From: Halomonas halmophila
GTDB lineage: Bacteria; Pseudomonadota; Gammaproteobacteria; Pseudomonadales; Halomonadaceae
Length of the DNA: 64,000 nt
Direction of reading: 5' to 3'
NCBI RefSeq assembly: GCF_006540005.1
Contig: NZ_BJOC01000010.1
Span: 1 to 64,000, forward strand
Below the pieces are notes generated by a model. The model was not told the origin of the DNA. It worked only from the letters and a program-made list of their open reading frames with translations, and searched no databases. Positions 56,195 to 64,000 of this stretch are shown here, in pieces (position 1 is the stretch's first letter; each line of letters begins with the position of its first letter). The position numbers and the translations under genes were made by a program.

Positions 56195-56350
56195 CTAGAC
56201 CCCCAGCGGCGAGGTGCTGTCGGCGGCATTCGTCTCGACGCCGGGGCTGTCCAGCAAGGGCAGGGCGTTTCGCCGGGCCGGGTCGCTGACCAGCAGGACC
56301 ATGCCGGCCAGGGCCAGCACTCCGGCGCCCAGCAGGCCGATTAGAGCCAT
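56195..56350 (-). CDS. Possible 51-residue single-span membrane protein
   Basis: A minus-strand frame of 52 codons. Residues ~2-24 form one hydrophobic helix (ALIGLLGAGVLALAGMVLLV), followed by a polar tail with DPARRN and an acidic end. Codon use favours G/C in third position, as in real genes here. No Shine-Dalgarno sequence is apparent before ATG 56350 and no family is recognised, so it may be spurious. Confidence 0.35.
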   Translation of the reverse strand: MALIGLLGAGVLALAGMVLLVSDPARRNALPLLDSPGVETNAADSTSPLGV

Positions 56351-56528
56351 GGCGATGCCCGGTCATGTGCCAGCACGGGTCATGGTATGGCGCGTCATCC
56401 CGCCTAGTGAGAAGCGCAAGCCTGGCAAGAAAGCCTGTGTTGGGCACCCGGTTCGGGCCAGAACCCCATGCCGGGCACCGTTGTTGGTCGAGGGTCGCGC
56501 GTTGACTGGCAGGATTGTGAATCTGAGT

Positions 56529-56547
56529 GGCAACGATTATCATCCGC
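56529..56547. promoter_or_regulatory. Moderate Fur-box-like site before the FhuA-like receptor
   Basis: 12 of 19 bases match the Fur consensus, including an unbroken ATCAT in the right half. It lies 66 bases before the receptor ATG, where an iron-responsive operator is expected. Confidence 0.5.
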
Positions 56548-56613
56548 GCTAGTGTGTCGATGATGTCTTTCCGGCACCGTCGTATTCATCGCTGTCATTC
56601 TCGAGGTCCTTTC

Positions 56614-58686
56614 ATGCCAACTTCCTGCTCCTCCCTTCGCCCCCGTTCGCCGCTGGCGCTGGCCATTCGGCGCGCCCTTGGGCTGTCGCTGTCCGGTGCC
56701 GCTCTTGTCGGGGTGCCGGCCCTGGCCCAGGCGCAGGATGCGGCCGTCGAGTCCGATACCGTGGTGGTCACCGCCACCGCACTGAAAGTGGCAGTGCCGC
56801 TGGCCCAAACGCCGCGTTCGGTGTCCAAGGTGCAGCGTGAAGAGCTGGACGAGCGCAACGTCCAGAGCCTGGATGAAAGCTTCCGTTATCGCGCCGGTGT
56901 GTTATCGGGGCACTATGGCGCGGATAACAATACCAACTGGTTCAAGGTGCGCGGCTTTAACCAGGCGACCTACATGAATGGCCTGCGGCTGTTCGATCCG
57001 GGCTACTACGAATGGACACCCGAGCCCTATGGCCTGCAAAGCGTCGATGTCTTCAAGGGCCCGGCCTCGATCCTGTATGGCGAGGCGCCCTCCGGGGGGC
57101 TGGTCAATGCCATCAGCAAGCGTCCCACCGAGGAAGCGCAGGGCGAAGTCCAGGTTCAGGTCGGTAACCGCCATCACCGCCAACTGGCCTTTGATACCTC
57201 GGGGCCGGTGACGCAGAGCGGCGATGTGCGCTATCGCCTGGTCGGTCTCTACAAGGAGCGCGACGGCGACCTGAACGGCACCTCCAACGAACGCTACTAC
57301 TTTGCGCCCAGCCTGGAGTGGGATGTCTCGGACGACACCCAGCTGACCTTTCTGGCCAGTGTGCAGAAGGATGACGGCGTGCCGGAAAATCCCTTCAAGC
57401 TGGCCTACGGCACGGTGCAGGACACGCCCTTCGGCAAGGTCGATCCCGAGACCAATTATGGCGCGCCGAACTACGACAAGGACGAGCGCACCCAGGTCAG
57501 TGTCGGCTATGAGCTCAGCCATCAGTTCAGCGATACCTGGACCTTTGAGCAGAACCTGCGCTACAGCCATCTCGACATGGAACTGCGCAGTACCTATATG
57601 GACTTTGCCACCGGCGACGGCCGCACGGCCTACCGGGGGCATCTGCAGCGTGACGGCGAGATCGACAACCTGACGGTCGATAATCGCATGATCGGCAAGT
57701 GGTACACCGAGCGCACGGAAAATACCCTGTTGTTCGGTGTCGACTATCAGGACCTGAGCCTGGACGGTCAGGAGTTCGACAACTTTACCTACGATACCGT
57801 CGATATCTTCGATCCCGATACCTCCATTACACCGGTTGATCAGAGCCAGCTCTTCGGTCGCCGGATCGACAAGCAGCAGTTGGGCCTCTATGTGCAGGAC
57901 CAGCTGCGCATCGATGATCGCTGGGTGCTGCTGGGCAGCGTGCGCCACGACAGCGCCGATGTGAAGAACACCAACCAACAGCTCGATGTCACCGTCGATG
58001 AGACCCAGTCACAGACCTCCTACTCCGGGGGCGTGATGTACCTGGGCGACAATGGCATCAGCCCCTATCTCAGTTATACCGAATCTTTCAGCCCGCAGGC
58101 CCAGACCAATGTGGACGGAGCCATCTTCGAGGAAATCGAGGGCGAACAGTGGGAAGTCGGCGTCAAGTATGCGCCGGCGTCCTGGGACGGCTACGTCAGC
58201 GCCGCGGCCTTCGATATCGAGGAATCCAACTCCTTCGCCACCACGCCTGCCGGCTATCAGGCTCAGGCAGGTGAAAAGACGTCCACTGGCTTCGAGCTCG
58301 AGAGTGTCGGCTACCTGACCGACCAGTTGCAGCTCACGGCGGCGTATACCTACACCGATGCGCGTAACGATGACGACACGCGGGCCGCCCTCATCCCACG
58401 CCACCAGGCCTCCACCTGGCTCGATTACGACTTCCAGCAGGGCGCCCTGGCCGGCCTCAAGCTGGGCGGCGGCGTGCGCTATGTGGGCGAGAGTGTCGAC
58501 GGCGACACCACCGTCTCCAGCCACACCCTGGTCGACGCCATGGCCAGCTACGACTTCGCCAACAACTGGCGCGCCCAGGTCAACGTCAACAACCTGACCG
58601 ACAAGGAATACATCGCCAGCTGTGACTTCTGGTGCTACTACGGTGAATCGCGGAGTGTGATCGGTAGCTTGAGCTACCAGTGGTAA
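56614..58686 (+). CDS. TonB-dependent ferric-hydroxamate-type siderophore receptor (FhuA-like)
   Basis: 690 residues. Signal peptide of ~38 residues (ALAQA-QD). TonB box DTVVVTATALK, plug ~45-180 with NNTNWFKVRGFNQATYMNGL and KGPASILYGEAPSGGLVNAI (typical of FhuA/FpvA siderophore receptors), barrel ending SLSYQW with a terminal aromatic residue. A late CDFWC cysteine pair before YYGESRSV resembles the C-terminal disulfide loop of FhuA. GAGG lies seven bases before ATG 56614. Convergent with fhuCDB, whose presence supports a hydroxamate ligand such as ferrichrome or ferrioxamine. Confidence 0.9.
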   Translation: MPTSCSSLRPRSPLALAIRRALGLSLSGAALVGVPALAQAQDAAVESDTVVVTATALKVAVPLAQTPRSVSKVQREELDERNVQSLDESFRYRAGVLSGHYGADNNTNWFKVRGFNQATYMNGLRLFDPGYYEWTPEPYGLQSVDVFKGPASILYGEAPSGGLVNAISKRPTEEAQGEVQVQVGNRHHRQLAFDTSGPVTQSGDVRYRLVGLYKERDGDLNGTSNERYYFAPSLEWDVSDDTQLTFLASVQKDDGVPENPFKLAYGTVQDTPFGKVDPETNYGAPNYDKDERTQVSVGYELSHQFSDTWTFEQNLRYSHLDMELRSTYMDFATGDGRTAYRGHLQRDGEIDNLTVDNRMIGKWYTERTENTLLFGVDYQDLSLDGQEFDNFTYDTVDIFDPDTSITPVDQSQLFGRRIDKQQLGLYVQDQLRIDDRWVLLGSVRHDSADVKNTNQQLDVTVDETQSQTSYSGGVMYLGDNGISPYLSYTESFSPQAQTNVDGAIFEEIEGEQWEVGVKYAPASWDGYVSAAAFDIEESNSFATTPAGYQAQAGEKTSTGFELESVGYLTDQLQLTAAYTYTDARNDDDTRAALIPRHQASTWLDYDFQQGALAGLKLGGGVRYVGESVDGDTTVSSHTLVDAMASYDFANNWRAQVNVNNLTDKEYIASCDFWCYYGESRSVIGSLSYQW

Positions 58687-58689
58687 CGC

Positions 58690-58776
58690 GTGAGGGGTAA
58701 GTGGTAAGGAATCGAGAGGGAAGAAGTAAGAACGAAGAGGGAAGAAGGAATAGGTAAGAGGTAAGAGGTAAGAGAA
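58690..58776. repeat. Purine-rich heptamer tract, left arm
   Basis: G/A-rich sequence after the receptor stop, with two GAGGGAAGA motifs and three consecutive GGTAAGA heptamers (about 58752-58773). The same sequence class as the array at position 1, but degenerate. Together with the pyrimidine arm at 58863-58912 it brackets the terminator. Confidence 0.75.
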
Positions 58777-58811
58777 GGCCCGGTGGTGCGAGACGCACCC
58801 CGGGCCTTTTT
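58777..58811 (+). terminator. Intrinsic terminator after the FhuA-like receptor
   Basis: GGCCCGGTGGTGC (58777-58789) pairs with GCACCCCGGGCC (58795-58806) with one bulged base, followed by TTTTT (58807-58811). Confidence 0.9.
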
Positions 58812-58862
58812 GCTGGTAACAGCGTCGATCGTGAGCCGATGCTGCTCGCTGCTCGCTACCAG

Positions 58863-58912
58863 CTTCCGCTTTTTCTTCCCTCTTCCCTCTTCACTCTTTC
58901 CTCTTCCTTCTC
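58863..58912. repeat. Pyrimidine-rich heptamer tract, right arm
   Basis: CTTCCCTCTTCCCTCTTC-type sequence, the complement of GGGAAGA heptamers, lying just beyond the fhuB stop codon. Inverted relative to the left arm, so each convergent gene ends in a purine-rich tract on its own coding strand. Confidence 0.75.
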
Positions 58913-58930
58913 TGCGGACGGTCCGCCGGC

Positions 58931-60931
58931 TCAGAGCCGTCGGAGCCCCCACATGAAATAGGCGCCGCCGAGCAGCGAGGCGACGATGCCGGCGGGGATT
59001 TCCTGCGGGAATAACAGCTGGCGGCCGACCCAGTCGGCCAGCACCATCAGCAGGGCGCCGGTGAGGGCCGAGCCGAGCAGGTGCATGCCGGCCCGCAAGA
59101 AGCCGAGCAGGCGCGCCAGATGAGGCGCGAGCAGGCCGACGAAGGACAGTGGCCCGACCACCAGGGTGGCGGTGGCGGTGAGCAGGGCGACCAGCAACAG
59201 CAGCAGGAGACGCGAGCGGTTGAGGTCGATCCCCAGGGCGCGCGAGGTGGCGGCCCCCAGCGGCAGGATATCCAGCCAGCGGGCCAGCGGACTGCTGGCC
59301 AGGGCCAGCAGCAGCGCCAGACCCAGTACCACCAGGCCGCTGGTCAGATCGACATAATAGGTGGAGCCCGACAGCCAGGCGATGACCTGTTGGGCACGCG
59401 GATCGCCACCGGCCAGGACGGTCGCCCGTACACCATCGAAGGCGGCGGTAATGGCCACGCCGGTCAACAACAAGCGCTCTGGCAGCAGGCCGCTGCGGCC
59501 ATTGAAGATGATCAATACGGCCAGGCTTGCCATGGCACCCAGGGTGCCGACGCCGACCAGCGTCAGGTTATCCGGTGAGGGCAGCAGGAAGATCGCCAGG
59601 ATCAGGGCGATGGCGCTGCCGCCGCTGATGCCCAGCACCTCGGGACTGGCCATGGGGTTGGCGGTGACGCGCTGGATCAGCGTGCCGGCCAGGGCCAGCA
59701 TCACGCCACAGCCGGCCGAGGCCAGCACGCGTGGCAGTCGCCACTGCAGCACGTCCCAGTCGGCGGGTGACTGCCAGGACCAGCCACCGGCGGTCTGGCC
59801 GACCAACAAGGCGAGTACCGTCACGCTGGCCAGAGCGATCGCCAGCCCGCCGGCCAGACGCAGGGGCGCGTGATGACGGCCGGCAGGCGCCGTGGCACCG
59901 GCGGGTGGTTGGTCGCCACGCAGCTTGAGGCGCGGGATCAGCCAGATCAGCAGCGGCGCCCCCAGGGTCGCGGTGACCGCGCCGGTGGGCACCAGGCCGG
60001 ACACCTGGCCGCTGTAGCGTTGCAGCAACTGGTCGGTGGTGGCCAGCAAGAGGGCACCCAGCAGAGTCGACCACAGCAGGCGCGGCCCCAGGCGGCGGGC
60101 GCCAGCGAGGCGCACGATATTCGGCGCGGCCAGGCCGATGAAGCCGATGACGCCGACCACGCTGACCACGCAGCCGGTCAAAAAGACCGCCAGCCCCAGG
60201 CCCGCCAGTCGCAGGTTGCGCAAGGACACCCCGAGGCTGCGGGCACTGGCATCGTCGAGTTCGAGTACTGCCATGGGGCGCAACAGCAGCCAGGCGGTCA
60301 GCGCCCCCAGGGCGAGACGCGGCGCCAGGAAGGCCACGCCGCCCCAGTCGTTCTGGGCCAGCGAGCCGGCGCCCCAGATCAGCAGGCCCTTGAGCTCCTG
60401 CTGGTGAAAAAGCAACAGTACGATACTCAACGCGCCGAGATACAGGTTGACCACCAGGCCGCCGAGAACCACCACGACCGGGGCCAAGCCACGCCGCCAG
60501 GCCAGGGCAAAGACCAGCGCCATTGCCAGGCCGCCGCCCAGCAGGGCCACCCACTCCCGCCCGACGACCAACAATCCCGGCGCCATCAGGGTGGTGGCCA
60601 TCAGCGCCAGATTGGCACCGCTGGCCACGCCCAGGGTGGTCGGCGCGGCCAGCGGGTTGCGCAATACCTGCTGCATCAGCACCCCGGCCAGCGCCAGGCC
60701 GCCGCCAGCCAGCAGCGACATCATCAGCCGCGGCCACCAGCTGAAATGCAGCACCAGAGCATCCATGCCGGCATCGGGGGCGCCGAACAGCGCTTGCAGG
60801 CCAGCGAGCAGGCCGGCGGCATCGACCAGGTTGCTCGATGCCAGCGCCAGGCAGACAAGGCACAGCAGGCCACAGGTAATGCCCGGGCTCAGACGCAATA
60901 GCGGCGCAAGCCTGACGAGCCTAGCGAGCAT
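58931..60931 (-). CDS. fhuB: Ferric-hydroxamate permease FhuB (fused double FecCD)
   Basis: 666 residues (E. coli FhuB 660). Two homologous FecCD halves of ~330 residues in one chain, ~18-20 membrane helices. The first half has [37 protein letters not shown] and [16 protein letters not shown]. The second has [35 protein letters not shown] and [20 protein letters not shown] 60931 overlaps the fhuD stop by 11 bases and has GGAG seven bases upstream. Last gene of fhuC-fhuD-fhuB. Confidence 0.95.
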   Translation of the reverse strand: MLARLVRLAPLLRLSPGITCGLLCLVCLALASSNLVDAAGLLAGLQALFGAPDAGMDALVLHFSWWPRLMMSLLAGGGLALAGVLMQQVLRNPLAAPTTLGVASGANLALMATTLMAPGLLVVGREWVALLGGGLAMALVFALAWRRGLAPVVVVLGGLVVNLYLGALSIVLLLFHQQELKGLLIWGAGSLAQNDWGGVAFLAPRLALGALTAWLLLRPMAVLELDDASARSLGVSLRNLRLAGLGLAVFLTGCVVSVVGVIGFIGLAAPNIVRLAGARRLGPRLLWSTLLGALLLATTDQLLQRYSGQVSGLVPTGAVTATLGAPLLIWLIPRLKLRGDQPPAGATAPAGRHHAPLRLAGGLAIALASVTVLALLVGQTAGGWSWQSPADWDVLQWRLPRVLASAGCGVMLALAGTLIQRVTANPMASPEVLGISGGSAIALILAIFLLPSPDNLTLVGVGTLGAMASLAVLIIFNGRSGLLPERLLLTGVAITAAFDGVRATVLAGGDPRAQQVIAWLSGSTYYVDLTSGLVVLGLALLLALASSPLARWLDILPLGAATSRALGIDLNRSRLLLLLLVALLTATATLVVGPLSFVGLLAPHLARLLGFLRAGMHLLGSALTGALLMVLADWVGRQLLFPQEIPAGIVASLLGGAYFMWGLRRL

Positions 60932-61832
60932 CAGCGGTCTCCAGGGCAGTGGTGAGTTGCTCGGCAAAGCGTTGTGCCGAGGGCAGGGCGCCGAAGCTCC
61001 ATACCGGTGGCAGCACCAGTGGCTCGCCCTGGCTCTGCTGTTTCAGGCCCTGCCACAGGCCGCTTTGTTCCAGAGCGGCGCGCACCCCGGCCGGGTAGGG
61101 CTTGACCACCACCAGCCGGGCATCGAGGTTGGCCAATGCCTCGAGGCCGACCAGCGAAAAGCCCCAGGCATTGGTGTCGCCGGGCCAGGCGTTCTCCAGT
61201 CCCAGGCGCTTCATCACCGCCTGATAGAGGCCGTTATCGCCGAACACCCGCACATGGCGGGCATCCATGAACTGCACCACCAGCAGTGGGGGAATGTTGT
61301 CGGGTAGCTGTTGGCGTAGTTCGCGGATACGTGCTTCGGTGGTGTCGATCAACTGCTCGGCGGCCCCGGGCCGATTGACCACAGCGGCGACGCCTCGCGT
61401 CAGCTGGCGCATCTCCTTCCAGGTGTTCTTGCCCGGTGAATACAGCGAGAAGTTTTCCACCGGGGCGATGCGCGACAGGCGTGGTGTCAGGTTGGCGAAC
61501 ATCGGCGAGATCAGGATGCGATCCGGGTCAAGATCGGCCAGCAGTTCGAGGTTGGGCTGGGTACGCAGGCCCAGGTCGATAACCGAGTCGGGCAGGCGCG
61601 GCTTGCCCACCCAGTCGTGATAGGCCTCGATCTGGGCCACGGCGGCGGGCGGCGTGCCCAGTGCCTGCAGGGTCTCGGCCAGAGTCCAGTCCAGGGTGGC
61701 GATACGCGGTGACGCCGCCATGGCCAGCGGCGCGCTCAGCAGCATCGCCATCGCCAGGGCGAACAGCAAGGCATGCCTGGCCAGAAGCGGGCGAGGGCGA
61801 CGAACGGGCGAGGATCGGGTCAGCAGGGTCAT
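60921..61832 (-). CDS. fhuD: Ferric-hydroxamate substrate-binding protein FhuD
   Basis: 303 residues. Periplasmic class III binding protein delivering ferric hydroxamates to FhuB. Signal peptide ends AMA-AS (~40), with an Arg pair ahead of the hydrophobic core that could be a Tat-like signal but lacks the full motif. [19 protein letters not shown] is nearly the E. coli FhuD signature. [30 protein letters not shown] and [15 protein letters not shown] follow. Sixteen bases after fhuC. Confidence 0.94.
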   Translation of the reverse strand: MTLLTRSSPVRRPRPLLARHALLFALAMAMLLSAPLAMAASPRIATLDWTLAETLQALGTPPAAVAQIEAYHDWVGKPRLPDSVIDLGLRTQPNLELLADLDPDRILISPMFANLTPRLSRIAPVENFSLYSPGKNTWKEMRQLTRGVAAVVNRPGAAEQLIDTTEARIRELRQQLPDNIPPLLVVQFMDARHVRVFGDNGLYQAVMKRLGLENAWPGDTNAWGFSLVGLEALANLDARLVVVKPYPAGVRAALEQSGLWQGLKQQSQGEPLVLPPVWSFGALPSAQRFAEQLTTALETADAR

Positions 61833-61847
61833 GGCGCCGGGCGTGGC

Positions 61848-62615
61848 TTACTGAACGACGGCGACGCGATGATCGCCGCCGGGATGTGACATGACGCGCA
61901 TGGGAATGCCATAGATAGCTTCCAGAGTGGTATCTTTCATCATGTCGCTAGGGTGGCCCTGTGCCAGCACCTGGCCCGAGTGCAGGGCCACCAGGTGATC
62001 GCAGTAGCGCGCCGCCATATTGACGTCATGCAGCACGATGATCACGCCCAGGCCCAGTTCCTGACACAGCTTGCGTACCAGTGCCAGGACTTCCACCTGA
62101 TGGGCGATATCCAGCGCCGCCAGCGGCTCATCCAGCAGCAGGAAGCGGCTGCCCTGGGCCAGCAGCATGGCCAGCCAGACGCGCTGACGCTCGCCGCCCG
62201 AGAGGGTATCGACCAGGCGGTCGGCGAAGGCTTCGGTATGTGTCAGGCCGATGGCGCGCTCGATCTGCTCCTGATCCTCGCGGGTGTGGCGGCCCAGCAG
62301 GCCATGCCAGGGATAACGCCCGAAGCCGATCAGCTCACGCCCGGTCAGGTTTTCGGCACTGGGCAGATGCTGGGGCAGGTAGGCCACCTGACGGGCAAAC
62401 TCGCGATTGCCCCAGCCTGCCAGGGCGCGCTCATCGAAGTGGACCTCGCCATCAGTGGCGGGCTGCTGCTGGGCCAGCAGCTTCAGCAGGGTCGACTTCC
62501 CGGAGCCGTTGTGGCCGATCAAACCATGCACCCGGCCCTGCTGAAACGCCAGATGCGTCGGGTGGAGAAGCCGTTTACCACTGACTTCGAAGGTGGCCCC
62601 CTTGACTTCGAACAT
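61848..62615 (-). CDS. fhuC: Ferric-hydroxamate ABC transporter ATPase FhuC
   Basis: 255 residues. Walker [16 protein letters not shown] (~33), Q-loop AYLPQHLPSAENLT, then GRYPWHGLLGR, signature LSGGERQRVWLAM (~135), Walker B FLLLDEPLAALD, H-loop VLHDVNMAARYCD. GRYPWHG is a FhuC-branch feature. ATG 62615 has GGAG six bases upstream. First gene of the fhuCDB operon, behind Fur-like sites shared with sodA. Confidence 0.94.
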   Translation of the reverse strand: MFEVKGATFEVSGKRLLHPTHLAFQQGRVHGLIGHNGSGKSTLLKLLAQQQPATDGEVHFDERALAGWGNREFARQVAYLPQHLPSAENLTGRELIGFGRYPWHGLLGRHTREDQEQIERAIGLTHTEAFADRLVDTLSGGERQRVWLAMLLAQGSRFLLLDEPLAALDIAHQVEVLALVRKLCQELGLGVIIVLHDVNMAARYCDHLVALHSGQVLAQGHPSDMMKDTTLEAIYGIPMRVMSHPGGDHRVAVVQ

Positions 62616-62711
62616 GCTCGTCTCCACATCACTATAAAGGCGCTCGATGAGTCCCATGGGTCCGGATCGCCCGGACTCGATTTTCAAGCGCTGGCGTAGC
62701 GTAAAGCAGAT

Positions 62712-62730
62712 AAGAATGGTTATCAATATA
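62712..62730. promoter_or_regulatory. Fur-box-like site proximal to fhuC
   Basis: 13 of 19 bases match the Fur consensus, with the internal inverted pair GATAA/TTATC (62709-62724) overlapping it. 97 bases before the fhuC start codon. Confidence 0.5.
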
Positions 62731-62772
62731 CGCCTTGCCGGCTCGCATCGAGCCGATGAAAGAAATCTATGA

Positions 62773-62791
62773 AATATTGATAATCATTTTG
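62773..62791. promoter_or_regulatory. Fur-box-like site between fhuC and sodA
   Basis: 15 of 19 bases match the Fur consensus, including an unbroken 11-base core TTGATAATCATT-like run (62777-62788). It lies 90 bases before sodA and 158 before fhuC, so it could serve both divergent genes. Confidence 0.7.
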
Positions 62792-62880
62792 CGTTAGTGT
62801 CTAGGGACCTGATTTGACATACTCGCGTATGCCAAGCGTCGCGGTCCCGCGACCATTCATCAATGAGGAGGATGCTTACC

Positions 62881-63492
62881 ATGCCGCATTCACTGCCGGA
62901 ACTCGCGTATCAGTACGATGCTCTGGAACCCTATATCGATGCCATGACCATGGAAATCCACCATTCACGGCACCACCAGACGTACGTCAACAACCTGAAT
63001 GCCGCTCTTGAAGGCACAGGCCTGGAAGAAGTGCCGGTGGACGAACTGGTCGCCAACCTTGACCGCGTGCCGGATGCCAAGCGTCAGCCCGTGATCAACA
63101 ATGGCGGTGGCCACTCCAACCACTCCTTCTTCTGGACCGTGATGTCGCCGCAGGGCGGCGGCGAGCCGAAGGGCAAGGTCGCGGAAGCCATCAACAGCGA
63201 ACTCGGCGGCTTCGACGACTTCAAGGACGCCTTCACCAAGGCCGCCCTGGGTCGCTTCGGCAGCGGCTGGGCCTGGCTCAGTGTCGACCCGAAAGGCAAT
63301 CTGGTGGTCGAAAACACCCTGAACCAAGACAGCCCGCTGATGCACGGCAACACGCCGGTGCTGGGTCTGGACGTCTGGGAGCACGCTTACTACCTGAAGT
63401 ACCAGAACAAGCGTCCGGATTACATCGCGGCCTTCTTCAACGTCGTCGACTGGGACGAGGTTGAGCGCCGCTACCAGGCCGCCACTGCCTGA
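62881..63492 (+). CDS. sodA: Superoxide dismutase, manganese type
   Basis: 203 residues. Converts superoxide to hydrogen peroxide and oxygen in the cytosol. Metal ligands: His in [11 protein letters not shown] (~27), His in [11 protein letters not shown] (~80), Asp and His in [11 protein letters not shown] (~165-169). NQDSPLM in place of the iron-type S-N-A-G-T-P pattern, and [20 protein letters not shown], group it with MnSOD (SodA) rather than FeSOD. Cambialistic use of iron cannot be excluded. GAGGAGG precedes ATG 62881. Fur-like box upstream, as for E. coli sodA. Confidence 0.9.
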   Translation: MPHSLPELAYQYDALEPYIDAMTMEIHHSRHHQTYVNNLNAALEGTGLEEVPVDELVANLDRVPDAKRQPVINNGGGHSNHSFFWTVMSPQGGGEPKGKVAEAINSELGGFDDFKDAFTKAALGRFGSGWAWLSVDPKGNLVVENTLNQDSPLMHGNTPVLGLDVWEHAYYLKYQNKRPDYIAAFFNVVDWDEVERRYQAATA

Positions 63493-63503
63493 GGCATCGC
63501 TTG

Positions 63504-63577
63504 GGAAATACTGAATAAATCGCCGAGCACCGCGTAACGACGCGACTTACATGCGCAGGCATTTAAGCAGTGTTTCC
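63504..63577. repeat. MITE-like element, copy 3 (74 bp, intact 4-bp duplication)
   Basis: GGAAATACTG (63504-63513) and CAGTGTTTCC (63568-63577) are inverted with one mismatch; the similarity extends inward through TAAAT to about 17 bases. CTTG is present on both sides (63500-63503 and 63578-63581), a perfect 4-bp target duplication. The interior shares CACCGCGTAACG and ATGCGCAGGCATTTAAG with copy 1. It lies 11 bases after the sodA stop. Confidence 0.75.
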
Positions 63578-63616
63578 CTTGAATCGCGCCTGTAGCGGGC
63601 GCGGTGCGACTGGATT

Positions 63617-63651
63617 CGCCAGGGTCGGTTCTTCGCCGGCCCTGGCGTTTT
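63617..63651 (+). terminator. Terminator after sodA
   Basis: CGCCAGGG (63617-63624) pairs perfectly with CCCTGGCG (63640-63647), followed by TTTT. Located beyond the MITE-like element. Confidence 0.85.
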
Positions 63652-63732
63652 ACGTTTATGGGCGCCCCCGAGGCGCCGCGACGACATGCCACCATGCCGT
63701 CAGGCTTCTCATGCCATCAAGGAGAACCGCGC

Positions 63733-64000
63733 ATGTCGAGCAGGAGCAGTTTTCAGGCGCTGGGACGCCTGTTGCGTTACGCCCGAGGGCACCGAAGGCA
63801 CATCATTGCCGCCACGATCTGCTCGGTGATCAACAAGCTGTTCGATATTGCCCCGGAGATTCTCATCGGGGTGGCCATCGATGTGGTGGTCAATCAGGAG
63901 GATAGCTTCGTCGCCGGGCTGGGGGTCACCACGGCCCGCGATCAGATACTGGTGCTCGGCGTGCTGACCTTTCTGATCTGGGCCGGCGAGTCGCTGTTCG
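63733..64000 (+). CDS. ABC transporter (exporter type), membrane-domain start, truncated by window edge
   Basis: The first 89 residues are visible and the frame is open at the edge. FQALGRLLRYARGHRRHIIA followed by hydrophobic segments (ATICSVINKLFDIAPEILIG; ILVLGVLTFLIWAGESLF) is the start of an exporter-type membrane domain, as in MsbA-like or heterodimeric half-transporters. AAGGAGAA is well placed before ATG 63733. The ATPase domain is outside the window, so substrate and subfamily are unknown. Confidence 0.75.
   Translation, partial: MSSRSSFQALGRLLRYARGHRRHIIAATICSVINKLFDIAPEILIGVAIDVVVNQEDSFVAGLGVTTARDQILVLGVLTFLIWAGESLF

Larger units (their letters stand above)
56175..56613. other. 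Intergenic region before the FhuA-like receptor
   Basis: 439 bases between yojI and the receptor start. It holds a possible 51-codon minus-strand membrane-protein gene (56195-56350), a moderate Fur-box-like site (56529-56547) and, by implication, the receptor promoter near 56550-56600. Nothing else is recognisable. Confidence 0.6.

Noticed and set aside
62881-63492. Iron-type superoxide dismutase (sodB)
   Set aside because: The NQDSPLM and [13 protein letters not shown] patterns are those of manganese enzymes.

Overview
The window reads as one continuous stretch of chromosome from a GC-rich gammaproteobacterium. A halophile of the Halomonas/Chromohalobacter group is the best guess. The reasons are: the gammaproteobacterial queG-nnr-tsaE-amiB-mutL-miaA-hfq-hflX-hflK-hflC-purA gene order; separate trpE and trpGDC units, as in Pseudomonas and its relatives; acidic exported proteins; and two osmoprotectant uptake systems side by side. 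The genus is inferred, not proven. I see no rRNA, tRNA, CRISPR, prophage or intact insertion sequence.

Region 1 (1-12.6 kb): a GGGAAGA heptamer array at the window edge, periplasmic gamma-glutamyltransferase, ribulose-phosphate epimerase with a small GIY-YIG protein, an MscS channel, a type II NADH dehydrogenase, phosphoglycolate phosphatase, and then tryptophan synthesis. Both trp units are preceded by a strong promoter, a short leader peptide containing Trp codons and mutually exclusive RNA hairpins. This points to transcription attenuation, clearly so before trpG and less cleanly before trpE. A cation/proton antiporter closes the block.

Region 2 (12.7-32.2 kb): a YdiJ-type FAD/Fe-S dehydrogenase, seryl-tRNA synthetase, epoxyqueuosine reductase, and the conserved housekeeping cluster for metabolite repair, tRNA modification, cell-wall hydrolysis, mismatch repair, Hfq, HflX and HflKC. 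HisZ and PurA follow.

Region 3 (32.3-43.2 kb, minus strand): a BCCT transporter with a structured mRNA leader, a ProV-ProW importer lacking a local binding protein, a PQQ-type sugar dehydrogenase, an AEC carrier, and an AaeXAB-like aromatic-acid efflux operon with a LysR gene upstream.

Region 4 (43.2-63.7 kb): metal acquisition. It holds a catecholate-type TonB receptor with its FecBCDE-like ABC importer under a Fur-box-like site; a TroABCD-like manganese/zinc importer whose two permeases both carry a C-terminal winged-helix-like tail; a YojI-type exporter; a FhuA-like receptor convergent with fhuCDB; and a manganese-type superoxide dismutase. Fur-box-like sites flank the iron genes, so the block looks like one iron-limitation module that also brings in Mn and makes a Mn-dependent SOD. 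A truncated ABC exporter runs off the right edge.

Dispersed DNA: three related 45-143 bp elements with GGAAAYRCTG-type inverted ends and 4-bp flanking duplications (MITE-like), and G/A-rich heptamer tracts at three intergenic sites.
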